The translations under genes were made by a program, and so were the position numbers. A DNA stretch of 64,000 nt from Agrostemma githago (taxonomy: Eukaryota > Streptophyta > Magnoliopsida > Caryophyllales > Caryophyllaceae), in contig OY288257.1 of assembly GCA_958450325.1 (NCBI GenBank), positions 31,204,771-31,268,770 of the forward strand. The letters are read 5' to 3'. Positions 32,307 to 43,664 of the stretch are shown here, piece by piece. Below the pieces are notes generated by a model. The model made no database searches and was not told where the DNA came from. It saw nothing but the letters and a program-made list of their open reading frames with translations. Position 1 is the first letter of the stretch; the number at the start of each line of letters is the position of its first letter.

Positions 32307-34149
32307 TTAGGGCATCTTGCCCTTCCCCTTGTCCTTAGCATCCTTAGTCGTCCACTGGCGACGACGCGGAGGAGAACGCTCCCTAATCACTACGGGAACT
32401 TCTCTAGCTCGGGCTCGATTGTGTGAGCCCGAATCCTCCATCACCTCGATGGGCCCAAGTCGGGCCCTGACCGGCTCAGGGAGCCGGTCACGCGGACCAA
32501 GTCGGTCCCGGGCCGCCAACCTCGGCCCAAGTCGTCGTTCCAAGTCGGTCTGCCCCCGAGTACTGCTAGAACCGACTTCTTTAGATCGAGTCTTAGTATG
32601 TGACTTATGACCCGATTCTTCCCGGACTTTAGCTCCAGGAGTGTCTTCCCCGGCGAAGAGCTCTCTGTTATCCTTCGCCGACTCGCGCTGCACCAATTCG
32701 ATGGCCTCGTCAACTTTTAAGGCCTTGCGAGCCTCCTCGGACTCTTCAGAAGTCCACTTCTGGTAAGCCCGTGATACCCAAGCGGATTGGCAAGGGCTAG
32801 GTATCGTCCATGTGGGACGAGTGAACCATCGTTGCAACCAAGTGTCGCACATAGCGTCCGTCAATTGGAGCGGGACGCTAATAATGGCTTCCTTCTCAGG
32901 GATGCGCTGAGATGAACCGAACTGCCTTAGGAGGCGGTCCGGGTAAATATGAACCGTCCAGTCTAGGGACAAGATCGTCAGATATCGGGCTTGATCCCTC
33001 TTGGCCAATCCAGTTAGCTTCGAAAGAAACCACCAAGCAACGGTCCACCTGATCAAAGGACCCCCGTGGAATGCCAGATCTTCATCCCAGTAAGCTCGGT
33101 TTATCTGGTGACTCGAGCTTATCTTCCGCCTCCTAGAGCTGATCTGACTACTCCGATAACTGGAAATGCTCGGAGGAGTCTCTATGATTGACAGTCGTTC
33201 CGACAACCATATCTGAAAGGCATATACAAACTTCATAAGCAACGGAGCAACTCGCTACAGCCCACTCGATCGAGTACAAAATCTGACTCGACCGAGTAAG
33301 CTTGTCAAAAACAAGCAGTAGCCGGGATCGAGTGCCACTCGATCGAGTGCAACATCTGACTCGATCGAGTAAGCCTGTAAAAAACAGGCAGTAGCACGAC
33401 ATAAGTGTCACTCGATCGAGTGACAGGTCCACTCGATCGAGTGACTTACGAAGATCAGAAAATTCGCATGAAACGCGATACAAGAAAAAAAAAATCGAGG
33501 TACATACTTGAAGAATACGGGTACTCCCCGTCAGCGGTCGAGTTGGGTCAAGCCGTCGAGCGTCCAGACCCGTAATGATCTCCCCAGTGGCTAGCCAGGC
33601 AGGGCTATGACCAGTCTCCATCTGGTCAACCACTCCGATTAGCCTGATTTGACCCCTGCATGTGTCAAGCTCCATCAGCCCCTCGAAGACATAGCAGTGT
33701 AGCATGCAGAAAGCGAATGCCCTACGCCTATGAGCAGGGGTGGCCCTCACGTCCCGTGGGTTCATGAACTTGTCGGCCAAATCAAATAGGGAGACGTTAT
33801 CTCCCTGCACCATTCGGTTTGCCTCAGCATGAGACAAACCCAAGAACTCCCTCAAACGCTTCCTCGGATCCGGGTAGAATGGGGGAATGGCGGGCTGAAT
33901 AGCAAGGCCCCAACCGCCTATGGCCGCGATCTCCTCGGGCAAGGGGCACATCTCGCCCCTCGGGAATGCAAACACGTGATGGGTGGTGTCCCAAAACGAC
34001 AGACAGGCATCCAGAAAGTGCGAATCCACTATTAGACGTTGGAAGGGGAACAGATTGACTATCCCCATTTGAGTTAGCCTAACCTTCTCCTCGTCCCGAA
34101 AGTATTGGTACCAGGCGAGAAGCATGGCAGTCAAGTGATCGATGCCCAT
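32307..34149 (-). CDS. Antisense accessory protein with plant-mobile-domain-like region (two exons)
   Basis: Exon 1 is 34149-33508 (214 codons) and exon 2 is 33212-32307. The 295-bp intron has a GTATGT donor and a TTTCAG acceptor and splices in phase 0, giving 515 residues. Exon 1 begins MGIDHLTAMLLAWYQYF and contains CLSFWDTTHHVFAFPRGEMCP and EEIAAIGGWG, resembling the plant mobile (aminotransferase-like) domain found in antisense ORFs of Tat elements. Exon 2 has YWDEDLAFHGGPLIRWTVAWW and a C-terminal region rich in Arg, Ser and charged residues ending KDKGKGKMP. An internal TATA box lies about 100 bases upstream. Function unknown in the family; a nuclear or DNA-related role is only a guess. 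Frames are intact on both sides of the intron. Confidence 0.8.
33213..33507 (-). other. Intron of the antisense gene carrying the paired-palindrome module
   Basis: On the plus strand, three units start at 33263, 33336 and 33409 (73 bp apart). Each has two CACTCGATCGAGTG-type palindromes offset by 22, 22 and 21 bp, and the first two have the CAGTAGC linker. Same geometry as the LTR module at 23101. Confidence 0.85.
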
Positions 34150-34936
34150 AATAGGAATTTTTTAGCTTTCTTAAAAGTCTACAAGATTTTGAGAAAGGAG
34201 AAGGAGAATTTGAGTTGTGATGCAGAAACTGAAGCAAGAATCTCCTATATTTATAATGGAGAAGCCTAACTGAAACCTAACTGCTACTGCCTCCTCATCC
34301 AGCTGGGCCCCATGCGCGCGCAGGCCTGATTCCAAACTTAAACCCAGAATAGGAATCAAGCTGTCCCGAGCTTTCCTAAGTTTTTCTAAAAAATTCTTTG
34401 CGTCAAAATTTTTGTCTTTCCAAAATTTTCAATCTTTTTTCTCCCCAGCGAGAGTCAATATTTTACCTACATGTTACATGCAAGTTGTTATGTGTCAGCA
34501 TATAGGTACACTCCAGACTTCAGAGGCAAGTCCCCGCGGAACTATCCAAAATTCCCCAACGGAGTTAGCTTTTTCCCAGTATGCTACATCCAAGATATGA
34601 TGTGTCGGCATACGGGTACACCAACTCCCCGAAAGAAGCAACCTTCACTCCCCACGGAGCATTTTTCAGCTCAAGTACGGTTCAAGGCTTCGAAAGCAAG
34701 CTCGTACAAGCTCACATATTTCCCCAGCAGAACGCCCGAGGCGGCATTCTCCACATACAAGCACGCCCCAGGACATGTGTCTGGCACAGGTATGATTTCT
34801 ATCTTATGGCTGGCGAGCCTTTTCACGCGAGTCTACTGGACTATAAACGACCCGACCGGAAGTCTACCAGGTCTTAACGGGCTTGGTAGCTACTCTGAAT
34901 TTCGCCTTGTCCAAGCCTCAGTCAGAGTGGGGGCTC
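34150..34936 (+). other. 3' untranslated region of the Retand-type element with antisense promoter
   Basis: Holds the antisense TATA box (34247-34254), the TGTGTCGGCATACGGGTA repeat (about 34487 and 34598), a stretch shared with 6090-6250 of the left element, and the polypurine tract at 34924-34936 (AGAGTGGGGGCTC). Confidence 0.75.
34247..34254 (-). promoter_or_regulatory. TATA box of the antisense gene
   Basis: Reads TATAAATA on the minus strand in a good context (ATTATAAATATAGG), 98 bases upstream of the ATG at 34149. Confidence 0.6.
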
Positions 34937-37520
34937 TGTAGACACCCGCATTTTGACTGCCACGTGTCTATGGTAGTCTCCGAAAAACACCCGATGATGA
35001 TTGGACGTCAACGTGACTTAGTATACTCGGATTTGGGCTCGGAATTCATAATATCCGACATGGACTTTTAGGCGGAGTAAAATCTCACAAAACAGACCTC
35101 AAATTCAGGCCCAGCGGATCGTTCCGAGTCAAATAAGACTAATTTGGGCCAAAACCGACACCAAAAATATTTCCCGTCCTTTCCCGACCGGGTCAAAACC
35201 CGGTCAAAGGCAAAACCGTCTCAAAAACCGGCTGAGTTCAAGTGAGCGCACAAATTTGAATTCGAAAATGAAGTCAAAACAAGCAAGATATTCTTGCCTT
35301 ATTTATCTCAACCTTCGTTGATCCACTCGATCGAGTGGATTGCCCACTCGGTCGAGTGGAGCGTCCCCAACCGGATCAGACCCGCCCATTTAGGCACTCG
35401 ATCGAGTGCACTAGGGCCACTCGATCGAGTGTCCCTAGGTCGTGGCAAAATGGCTATAAATACCGACATCCCCCATGCATTTTCACAACTTTTTACAACC
35501 TTTTTTCTTCAGAAATTACACAACACTTTCACCCTACATCCACCCTACTTCAACCCTACACTCCATACATTGCAAACCCTAAGCAAAACACACCATTTCC
35601 GAGCCTCTATACCTCGGAAATCGACACACACACACACATACACATCCATATACACCATAACTCACATACATACTCGATACTCCTTAGCATTGTCGCTGTT
35701 CACGAGCCTATTTCCGAGTCCTATACTAGCATGTATGTTGAGGGTGTCTTAAACCTCGTTCTAATCTCTTTTATCTCGCTTTATTTCCGTTTATTCATCA
35801 TATTTTTTCGTGTTATAATCGTAATTGTCACAACGTTAACACTAGCACTTTTTTTTGCATCTTTTACATTTTCGTTTTATATCATTTTATCTTCATTATA
35901 TTATTAATACCGTGTATATTTAAAACTAGTATCAAATTTCGGTTTAAAATCCGTTTGACTACGATGTTTGCCTTAGATCCGTTTAATCCCTTTACGAGCA
36001 ACGACGGAGGTGGAGCCCTTTCGAGGAGCCCCGCCCCAATGTACTCAAGGGCGTAACGCGATCGCAAACGGTTGTAGTTGAACGAATTTCATTCCATTTC
36101 CATAATTGGTACGAGACCTGTTGACACGAACACCGACATCACGTAACCCGAAAGGGTTAGTTTCGATGTCGTGACGTAGAGGGATGCATCTCGTTACTAA
36201 TTCTAAAGTTTCGTAATCTAAACGCAAGCGTTTTTATAAAACCTCCGGTGACGGTATTATAATCGTTCTTACACGATTATAGTACCGGAGGCCGAGTCGA
36301 ATACAAATCATGCGATATCGGCCGACCATCGATTTCAAGTCATAAAATCGAGCAAATCACTACTCGTACAGGGGGCACTCGACCGAGTGCCATAGGCCAC
36401 TCGATCGAGTTGCACCCCAAAAACAGGGCAGTAGCCCCATTAATGATGCACTCGACCGAGTGCCATAAGGCACTCGATCGAGTAACCCCCCAAAATATGG
36501 GCAGTAGCCACGTTAATGGCGCACTCGGTCGAGTCACTCAATGACTCGGTCGAGTGGGTCTGGCAACTCAGAAACCCGAGGGCTTGGACACATATTCCGA
36601 GCCCCGTCCTTATCAACTTTAGACCATTGACCGACCCTTCATCATTTTTCAAAACGCTACACATGTCACGACACGTAGAACGACTTTGACCACTTTGACG
36701 TGATAAGTCGGGACAAGACTACGGAATGTGAGACTAGGCTAGTAATACGCCACAATCTCATATTTCCGTCCTTCGCTTCATACGTAACATAATACGTATT
36801 TAAGCGGGGTAGTCCATCTACATATTTCGCGGTCTAGCTTTCATACGGGTCCTTTTTTTATCTTTACATTATTTTGTTTATGTCGTATTGTGAAATCCGG
36901 GTTGTATTTCCGCCCGTGTAGCTTGTACGCTTTTTACTTCCTTTTTCGAGCTTTATTTATTATTTGCTTTTACGCTTTATAAATGAACCTCGCATGCTAA
37001 CTCAACTCGACCATAATTAGATGCATTAAATGACGTAGTTAACGCAAAATTCGCATGTTTATACAAAACGCTGTTTGCATATCATTTCGTTATTTACTAG
37101 CGCGCGTATCATGAACACGAACGATGTCTTAGTAGAGGCCGCCATGTGCGGGCGGGGTTGGGTGTTCTTCGTGGGCTTCCCAACACGTACCCTCACCCCT
37201 TACTCAGAACCTTTGGTTTCCGGATGTCCGAAACCCTTGGCGAACGAGAGTCATTCTTTACACGATTACCGGTGTAGATGGTATCGGTATCGCAATGCAA
37301 AGGGACGAGCCCCGTAAACTCTGAAATCGGAGTGGGCTTACTTTGTGTATAGCCCATGACGACATAGAGTGGGCTCGTATGGTTCCGAATAACCACAAAA
37401 TTCGGTGGCGACTCCATTTTGACTTAAATTTCGAACCCGAGAACAATCTTACCACGAGATTCATTCGCCTACCCAAACCCGCGCTTCGCCGCGTCGGGGT
37501 GGACCTACGTCATGTCCACA
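34937..37520 (+). repeat. 3' LTR of the complete Retand-type element
   Basis: 2584 bp, nearly identical to the 5' LTR. Differences seen include a 2-bp gain in a CA repeat near 35637, a 1-bp loss near 37096 and about nine substitutions. Palindrome module at about 36376-36556, TATA at about 35455. Confidence 0.95.
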
Positions 37521-37620
37521 ACTGTACAAGCAACTCTGTATGACCGTACAACCAACTCTGTATGACTATTCAAATGTTAATTTTATTTCTTCCCAAACAC
37601 CAAGTCTGTGACTATAAGAC
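37521..37620 (+). repeat. Target duplication ACTGT and continuation of the GTGTGACT-type repeat
   Basis: 37521-37525 is the right ACTGT. Joining 21663 to 37526 restores GGGTGACTGTACAAGC, a normal repeat unit. Further units follow to about 37620. Confidence 0.9.
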
Positions 37621-38097
37621 TGCTTTAACGTAAGCTTCAACAAGGAAGCATGCAAAACTTCAACAAAAAACTATCTAATCGATGGCACATGCATACTTAC
37701 AATGACGATTATGGGAACTTCAACATGAACTTCAACAAAGAAATAAAAACTTCATCTTTGGCTCTATAACTACAACTACTGTACAACACAACAACTTCAA
37801 CTCAAAATTAGGGTTATAACTAGAGGAATAACGATTAATCAAGAACAAAAAGTGTGTGAATATTAGTTGTCAAAGAAAAAAAAACTTCATCTTCGACTCT
37901 ATAACTACAATCACTGTACAACTACAACAACTTTAACTCAAAATTAGGGTTATCGGGTTGGAAAAATGCTCTTTTACCATTTTTTATGGTTCATGCATGA
38001 CCGGAGTTCTTGACCACTTTTTAGGGTTCATGAAAAAGGAATAAAAAAGGGTTGAACAAAAGGAAAATCGGAGGTCAAAATCGAACATTCAACATAC
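37621..38097 (-). other. Right-hand part of intron 1 of the Ulp1-like gene
   Basis: Non-coding. A block around 37740-37830 (AACTTCATCTTTGGCTCTAT, then ACAACTTCAACTCAAAATTA) is repeated at 37885-37950. Confidence 0.5.
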
Positions 38098-38126
38098 CTT
38101 TGTAGCACCACCGGAATTTTAGGCAT
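38098..38126 (-). pseudogene. Probable first coding exon of the Ulp1-like gene
   Basis: ATG at 38126 opens nine codons plus two bases and ends at a consensus donor (CAAAG|GTATGT). The two leftover bases plus the first base at 21184 complete a codon and keep the Lys-rich exon 2 in frame. Upstream is a pyrimidine- and GA-rich leader (38130-38290). Short, so tentative; it implies that the Retand element lies in intron 1. Confidence 0.5.
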
Positions 38127-38309
38127 TATCGGAGATGGAGAAGCTGCGGAAATGGAGATGGAGATGGAGATGGGGTTTTTTTAGAGAGAGGAAGAGAGCG
38201 GTGAGTGATTAGCTGGTGAAATGAATTGAAAATGGGTGAATGGGGAAGTGTAAAGGGCTTTGGGCGGGAGTATAGAGAGGAGGGAAATTAATTGGGGGGT
38301 AGGGTGAGG

Positions 38310-38368
38310 GGGCTATTGACTAGTGATGGGGTTGATGGCTGTCCGCAGCATGTCAGTCCCGCAGCCCC
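38310..38368 (-). repeat. Candidate right terminal inverted repeat of the Mutator-like element
   Basis: Pairs weakly with 9102-9160; see that entry. Confidence 0.35.
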
Positions 38369-38979
38369 CTTTTTTTTTATAATCTAAACTCATCCATCCA
38401 CCGTCCATATTAAGCTAAATGGATGGGAGGATCAACACTAAGCAACTCTTGGAAAGTTACTAACTCCCTTGATCCCCCCTCTATATATATGAGAATTATA
38501 ATATGAGTTATTAGATCATAGTGTTCAATCTCATTCGTTGGATCCTTCAAAATTCTTCAATCCCATCAATTAATCACAATTGCTTGAGCCTTCAAACCGT
38601 AAAGTCGTAACTCCTTCTCCTTCTACAAAATTCTTCGACCCGTAATCCTTTAATCCATAATTCTTCAATCGACCATTGAATTTTCAATCCATCAATTGGG
38701 TATTGAACATCAGTAACCTAAGTAACTTTTAATCTTTTTTTTAAATTAATTATTTTATGAGTTAACTTATTGGATTAAATTCATTATTTCATTACAATAG
38801 TAATAGTATTATCATGGACAATTATATAATTACAATAATCCCAGCTATCGTTTTTTTTTTCAAATTTCCTCATTAACTTAGGAGTTCATCTAAAATATTG
38901 TTCTTTAATTTCCTTTTGTACGGATTTTATATGGAATACAACACTTCTTCTCCAAGCCCTACTCGATTTACTTTCCTTT

Positions 38980-39360
38980 TTCAATTTTAACGTACCATTT
39001 TTCAATTTTAGCGTACCGTACCCTTTCTTAAATTTATCGTACCCTTTTTCAATTTTGGCGTACCCTTTTTAAATTTCAGTGTACCCTTTTTCAATTTCAA
39101 TTTTAGTGTACCTTTCTTCAATTTTAGCGTACCCTCTTCAAATTTTAGCGTATCATTTTTCACTTTTAGCGTACTTTTTTTCCAATTTCAATTTTAGTGT
39201 ACCCTTCTTCACTTTTAGCGTACCATTTTCTATTTTAGCGTACCATTTTTCAATTCAATTTTAGCGTACCCTCACTTTTGAATTTTAGCGTACATTTTTT
39301 AGTTTGGTGTACCCCTTCTCAATTTTAGCGTACCCGTTTTGGTGTACCCTTTTTGAATTT
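38980..39360 (+). repeat. AGCGTACC minisatellite in copy A
   Basis: About sixteen degenerate units of 18-25 bp around TTTTCAATTTTAGCGTACCC. Apparent proteins from it are repeat products. Confidence 0.9.
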
Positions 39361-39641
39361 TAAGAAGAAACGTGGCTACATCGATCCAATCTTCAATTGT
39401 GAAAAACCGAAAAGTTATTACTCCGTACATAACATTTAATTGAAAAGGTAATAATTCTTCCCCATATGTATTTCATTGTGATGTTTTTTTTCTGGTTTTT
39501 CGAATATTGCTTTCTCCATTAATCATGCTTCTTAGTCGTAACATGCCATAGGTCGCTGGTTCTTCCCTAATAGCTTCTCGATTGAGAACTCAGTTGATCA
39601 TGATTTGACGAAATTTTGTGTATTTGTGAAAAATATTGCAG

Positions 39642-39753
39642 TACTTCCATCCCGATAACATGTCTGCTGCTGAAAAATTGAAGATCGAGCTGAAAAAAGT
39701 GCGAGAGGAGTTCAAAATGTCTGAATCTGATTGTGGATCAACGCGTGTTCAAA
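39642..39753 (+). pseudogene. Captured exon resembling ribosomal protein uS15 (organellar type)
   Basis: Bounded by a TATTGCAG acceptor and an A|GTATGC donor. Encodes YFHPDNMSAAEKLKIELKK then VREEFKMSESDCGSTRVQ, which I recognise as the start of the S15 domain of plant organellar S15 proteins. No further S15 exons follow, so this is a single captured exon with flanking intron, not a gene. Confidence 0.65.
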
Positions 39754-40165
39754 GTATGCAATCCAGTTTGCGTGTTCTAATTTTGTTAGCCTAGACCTTT
39801 CTTATATTGAACCGTGCTTGTTTGATGCTTGATAATCTGACAGCCTTACCAGGCTGGTGGGCATGAGGTTATAGTTACAGTGGAGTAATTAATATCATAG
39901 AGTAAATAATCTTAGCTACTTTCTCTTGTATTCATGTAGTCCACTGTATATTTGAAGAGTTAGTATTGCATACTTCCCCCAGTTACATAGGTGTAAGTCA
40001 GGTAGTTATTTATTTACTTTTATGTGTGGCGGTAAGCAAATGTGGCTTGGTGTCATCTTTGGCTGGGGAGGAACTTTTTTTACGTGAAATCTAAGGGCTG
40101 AGATCCAAGGGCTGTAAAGGGTTCTCACAGTTCTCACCATAGTATGGGTTCTCATCCAATCTTAA

Positions 40166-40168
<3 letters not shown>

Positions 40169-40220
<52 letters not shown>
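40169..40220 (+). repeat. (TA)n microsatellite, left of solo LTR
   Basis: About 25 TA units; the same tract continues after the solo LTR (42825-42888). Confidence 0.95.
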
Positions 40221-40224
<4 letters not shown>

Positions 40225-42821
40225 GACACCCGTATTTTGACTGCCCGGTGTCTATGGCAGTTTTCAAAAAACACCCGATGATGATCGGACGCTAACATGT
40301 TTCTACACGCTCGGATACGGGCTTAAATCCATTAGTTGCTGGCTAACGCACTTACGGAGCACAAATCTCACAAAATCAACCTCAAATCCAGGCCCAGTGG
40401 ATCATTCCGAGTCAAACAAGACTAATTTGGGCCAAAACCGACACAGGAATAAAAACCGACTTTTAGCGATTGGGTCAACCCCGGTCAAAGTCGTTTCCGA
40501 GATACATAAAACAACCCCTCACATCATCAAAAGTCCAAGTCAAGTACAAAATCCATCAAGCATTCAAAGTCAAGGTCCAAGTCAATGGACCCGTGCAACC
40601 CAATTGGGCCACTCGATCGAGTGGGCTTGTTTCGAGCCCGGCTGCAGGCATAACGGGCCACTCGCCCGAGTTAGCCACCTACTCGGTCGAGTAACCCTAA
40701 ACCGGGTGCCCTAGCTTTTCCTATATAAGCAACCCCATGCAACACAACTTTCAGGACTTTACAACCCTAATCTCTACACACTCTTAAGCAATCCTACACA
40801 CACACGGCAACCCTAAGCAAACCCTAAGCAATTCTACACTAGCAAACCCTAAACTTAGTTTTAGGAATCGAACCCGAGCCACCACAACTCAACCTTCATA
40901 CATCTCGAAACTCTTGTGTTAAAGCCACGATTACGAGTCCGGTCCGAGACAAGAACATGTAGGTTGAGGGTGTCAAAACCCTTTTTCTTCTCCTTCTCTT
41001 CTCGTCGTCTTCTTCTTCTTTTTTCATGTCCTTAGTTTCGTTTTTTATTATTTTGTTCATCGCATCTTAATATCGATAATATAATTAGTACAAAAACATT
41101 AAAATACTTATTGATTTGTGTCGAATGTGAGTGATGGTGGGATAAGGAAAACCGAACATACAAGTGTACTGCACACGCGTTGACGGTCGCTTATCCCATC
41201 ACCCCGATCGTTTGATTATTGAAATAAGTTAACTTAAACGATAATCCGTTTTATTTCGTTTTCATCAATATTCGAGTCGCATATTCACGTCGATTTTCAA
41301 AAACAAACATTGTATTTTAATAAGGGTCGAAACCCGTTGACACGGACCCGACATCACAATCCCTAGGGGTTTCGATGTCGGAGAATTCGAGGGAATCAAG
41401 TCCTTTAATTCGAGCAAAGTATCGATCCATTAGATTTGATACCAATTCCATAATTGGATGTCGAATCTAAAAATCAAGTCACATAAATTAATTAACGCGA
41501 TTTGCTCATATCGTGATAATTAATTTAAGACGACTAAAGTTAATCTATTTTTTTTATTTCACTCTAATATTCCATATCGATTCAATAATCGAATATGGGA
41601 TACTACGAGTATTCAAAATTAGAATCGAATATAAATCCCGCAATATTTATATTCGATTCAACAAAATCAACGATTCATAAAATCCGAGTTGAGCATAATT
41701 GTGCAATATTTATGTTCAATTCGGTAAAATCGTCGAATTATCAAAAATCAAAAGCAATTTCAAAATCAATACAATTTGCAAACGAATTACAATTCGTACA
41801 GGGAGCACTCGACCGAGTGCCTAGCCCACTCGGTCGAGTGGCACCCCAAAATCAGGTCAGAATGTCTATTACGACCCCCACTCGGTCGAGTCTCACAGTG
41901 ACTCGGTCGAGTGGCTATGTACTCGACCGAGTTGGTCAATAACTCGGTCGAGTATGGTCTAAAACGCAAAACAGAAACCCTTTTTTAAGGTCCACCCGAT
42001 CGAGTCCATCGACCACTCGATCGAGTGGCCTCATCACGACCAAAGCTACGAGTCGTACATTCTTCTATTTTCTAAACTCGATAGTATTCTACGATTTAGG
42101 TCAACACGTGCCTAATTAATCACGCGTATTACTATCTTTTTCAAACCATGCATCATCTTGTTCATCATTCAATTCAATTCAATATTTGCACAAACCGTTA
42201 TTATTCGTTATATCGTTACTAACCGTTTGTCGTTTCCTTTGTCATTTTTTTATCGTTTGTTTTATTTTACTAAAATGAACCCACATGCTAAAATTCCACT
42301 TTGACGTAGAATTAAATGCATTAAATTGAAATAGAAACCCTTTTTCTATTCCTCACATGCCTAGGAAAACAATGTTTGCATAAGCATTTTTCCCGTTCTA
42401 CTAGCACGCGTATTAGAACATCATTCGAATTCTTAGTAGAGGCCGCTAAAGTGCGGGCGGGGTTGGGTGTCCTTTGTGGGCTTCCCAACATGTACCCTCA
42501 CCTCTTACTCAGAACCTCGGTTTCCGGATGCCCGAAACCGTTGGCGCACGAGAGTCATTCAATACACGATATCCGATAATGTCGGTATCGGTATCGCAAT
42601 GCAAAGGGACGAGCCCAATAAACTCTAACATCGAAAATGGGCCGTATTTTGTATATGGCCCACTACGACATAGAGTGGGCTCGAACGGTTCCGAATAACC
42701 ACAAAATTCGGTGGCGACTCCACATAGACCTAAATTTCAATTCGATCCATTCTCATATGGAGATTCATTCGCCTACCCAAACCCGCGCGTGGTCGCGTCG
42801 GGGTGGACCTATGTTATGTCC

Positions 42822-42824
<3 letters not shown>
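40221..42824 (+). mobile_element. Retand-family solo LTR
   Basis: TGTAGACACCCG...TATGTCCACA, 2604 bp, homologous to the 21664 LTR but clearly diverged. Flanks read ATATA on both sides, consistent with a 5-bp duplication in the TA repeat. Keeps the palindrome clusters (about 40613-40700 and 41806-42025) and a TATATAA box near 40722. No internal region, hence solo. Confidence 0.9.

Positions 42825-42888
<64 letters not shown>
42825..42888 (+). repeat. (TA)n microsatellite, right of solo LTR
   Basis: About 32 TA units, the continuation of the tract at 40169-40220. Confidence 0.95.
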
Positions 42889-42891
<3 letters not shown>

Positions 42892-43045
42892 ATCGGGTGA
42901 GAACCTATCCCTCAATAAGAACTGTGAGAATCATTTAGAACCAGTGATCTTATTTAGATCTAATGCCTGACATTATTTTTAAAACATCCCCTCTTCCTTT
43001 TAACAAAAAAACAAAATCCGTTTCTTCCTTCTCTCCGCCAAGAAT

Positions 43046-43195
43046 TTGAATCCACGAACTCGATCAGCTCCGAGCTCCATTTCCGTAACCGCCGCCACCT
43101 CTGCCGCGTCTTCCGTTTCTTCTTCCCTCGGCCCCGTCGTTAGGAAAAATCAGCTTCGCGGTGTTCTCTTTCGTTATGGGCCAAAGTCTAGCCAG
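43046..43195 (+). pseudogene. Captured first exon resembling a DUF1749 alpha/beta-hydrolase gene
   Basis: Encodes a Ser/Ala-rich stretch, then LGPVVRKNQLRGVLFRYGPK, and ends at GCCAG|GTTTTG. The VLFRYGPK segment resembles the N-terminus of plant DUF1749 (UPF0613-like) hydrolases as I remember them. Only one exon is present. Family call moderate. Confidence 0.5.
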
Positions 43196-43664
43196 GTTTT
43201 GATCCTTCTTCTCAAAATGTGTTCGATTGATTTAAGTTTCACGTTATTTACTCATTGAATTGTTAACTGTACTGTCAAATTGCTATCTAATGCTGCCCGT
43301 GTTGTGGTATGAAAATTGGATCACATTTCATTCTCTGAATGATGAGAGTTGTGTTTCGTTGAAATGCATTGTGTTCCATGTCCCGTCGCCAATTCGAAGA
43401 GTTTAGATGGATGAGGCGAGATAGTATGAATCAAGATTCTGAATCAAACGGAGTAATAACTGTATCCTGAAAACGCCGATTTCGGTTTTGATTGGCACTG
43501 AATTTTTTGTGCTTAATACGAAGTATTTTGTACCCACCATTTTGAACGGTAACAAATGGCAACTCAGTGTACAATTGTGCATTGTCGTTGCTCTGTATAT
43601 AGAGTAATAACTTTTCGGTTTTTCACAAATAAAGATTAGATCGATGTAGCCATGTTTTTCTTAA

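Larger units (their letters stand above)
21664..37520 (+). mobile_element. Complete Retand/Tat-type Ty3 LTR retrotransposon
   Basis: 15857 bp with LTRs 21664-24246 and 34937-37520, target duplication ACTGT, tRNA-Arg primer site, polypurine tract, one 2144-codon Gag-Pol frame and an antisense spliced gene. The Tat lineage is indicated by the second, archaeal-type RNase H domain, the large size, and the extra antisense gene between pol and the 3' LTR (extra ORFs in Tat elements are documented). Retand in particular was described from Silene. By eye the LTRs differ at about nine substitutions and two indels, so the insertion is recent and structurally intact. It sits antisense in intron 1 of the Ulp1-like gene. 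Confidence 0.95.
9087..38364. mobile_element. Large Mutator-like element (FAR1/MURA transposase plus Ulp1-like gene), interrupted by a Retand element
   Basis: Without the Retand insertion (21664-37520 plus one 5-bp duplication) it is about 13.4 kb. It carries a transposase on the plus strand, and a small gene and a multi-exon Ulp1-like protease gene on the minus strand. Mutator-like elements that carry Ulp1-like genes (for example the Kaonashi group) are known in plants. Unity is supported by a shared GTGTGACT-type spacer repeat in introns and spacers throughout. Termini are uncertain: both candidate ends have a run of A followed by GGG and a GACA-GC-rich motif in inverted orientation (about 9105-9155 and 38325-38368), but similarity is poor. 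The left end may be cut by the left Retand element. Confidence 0.65.
38500..40168 (+). mobile_element. Pack-type non-autonomous element, copy A (carries uS15-like exon)
   Basis: Shares about 1.67 kb of near-identical sequence with copy B (44711-46398). Right end has the terminal motif GGGTTCTCATCC...CTTAACTC beside a TA repeat; its inverse matches the left end of copy C (GATCGGGTGAGAACC). The left boundary is only where A and B similarity starts; no inverted repeat is seen there. Contains a minisatellite (38980-39360) and a captured exon (39642-39753). Confidence 0.6.
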
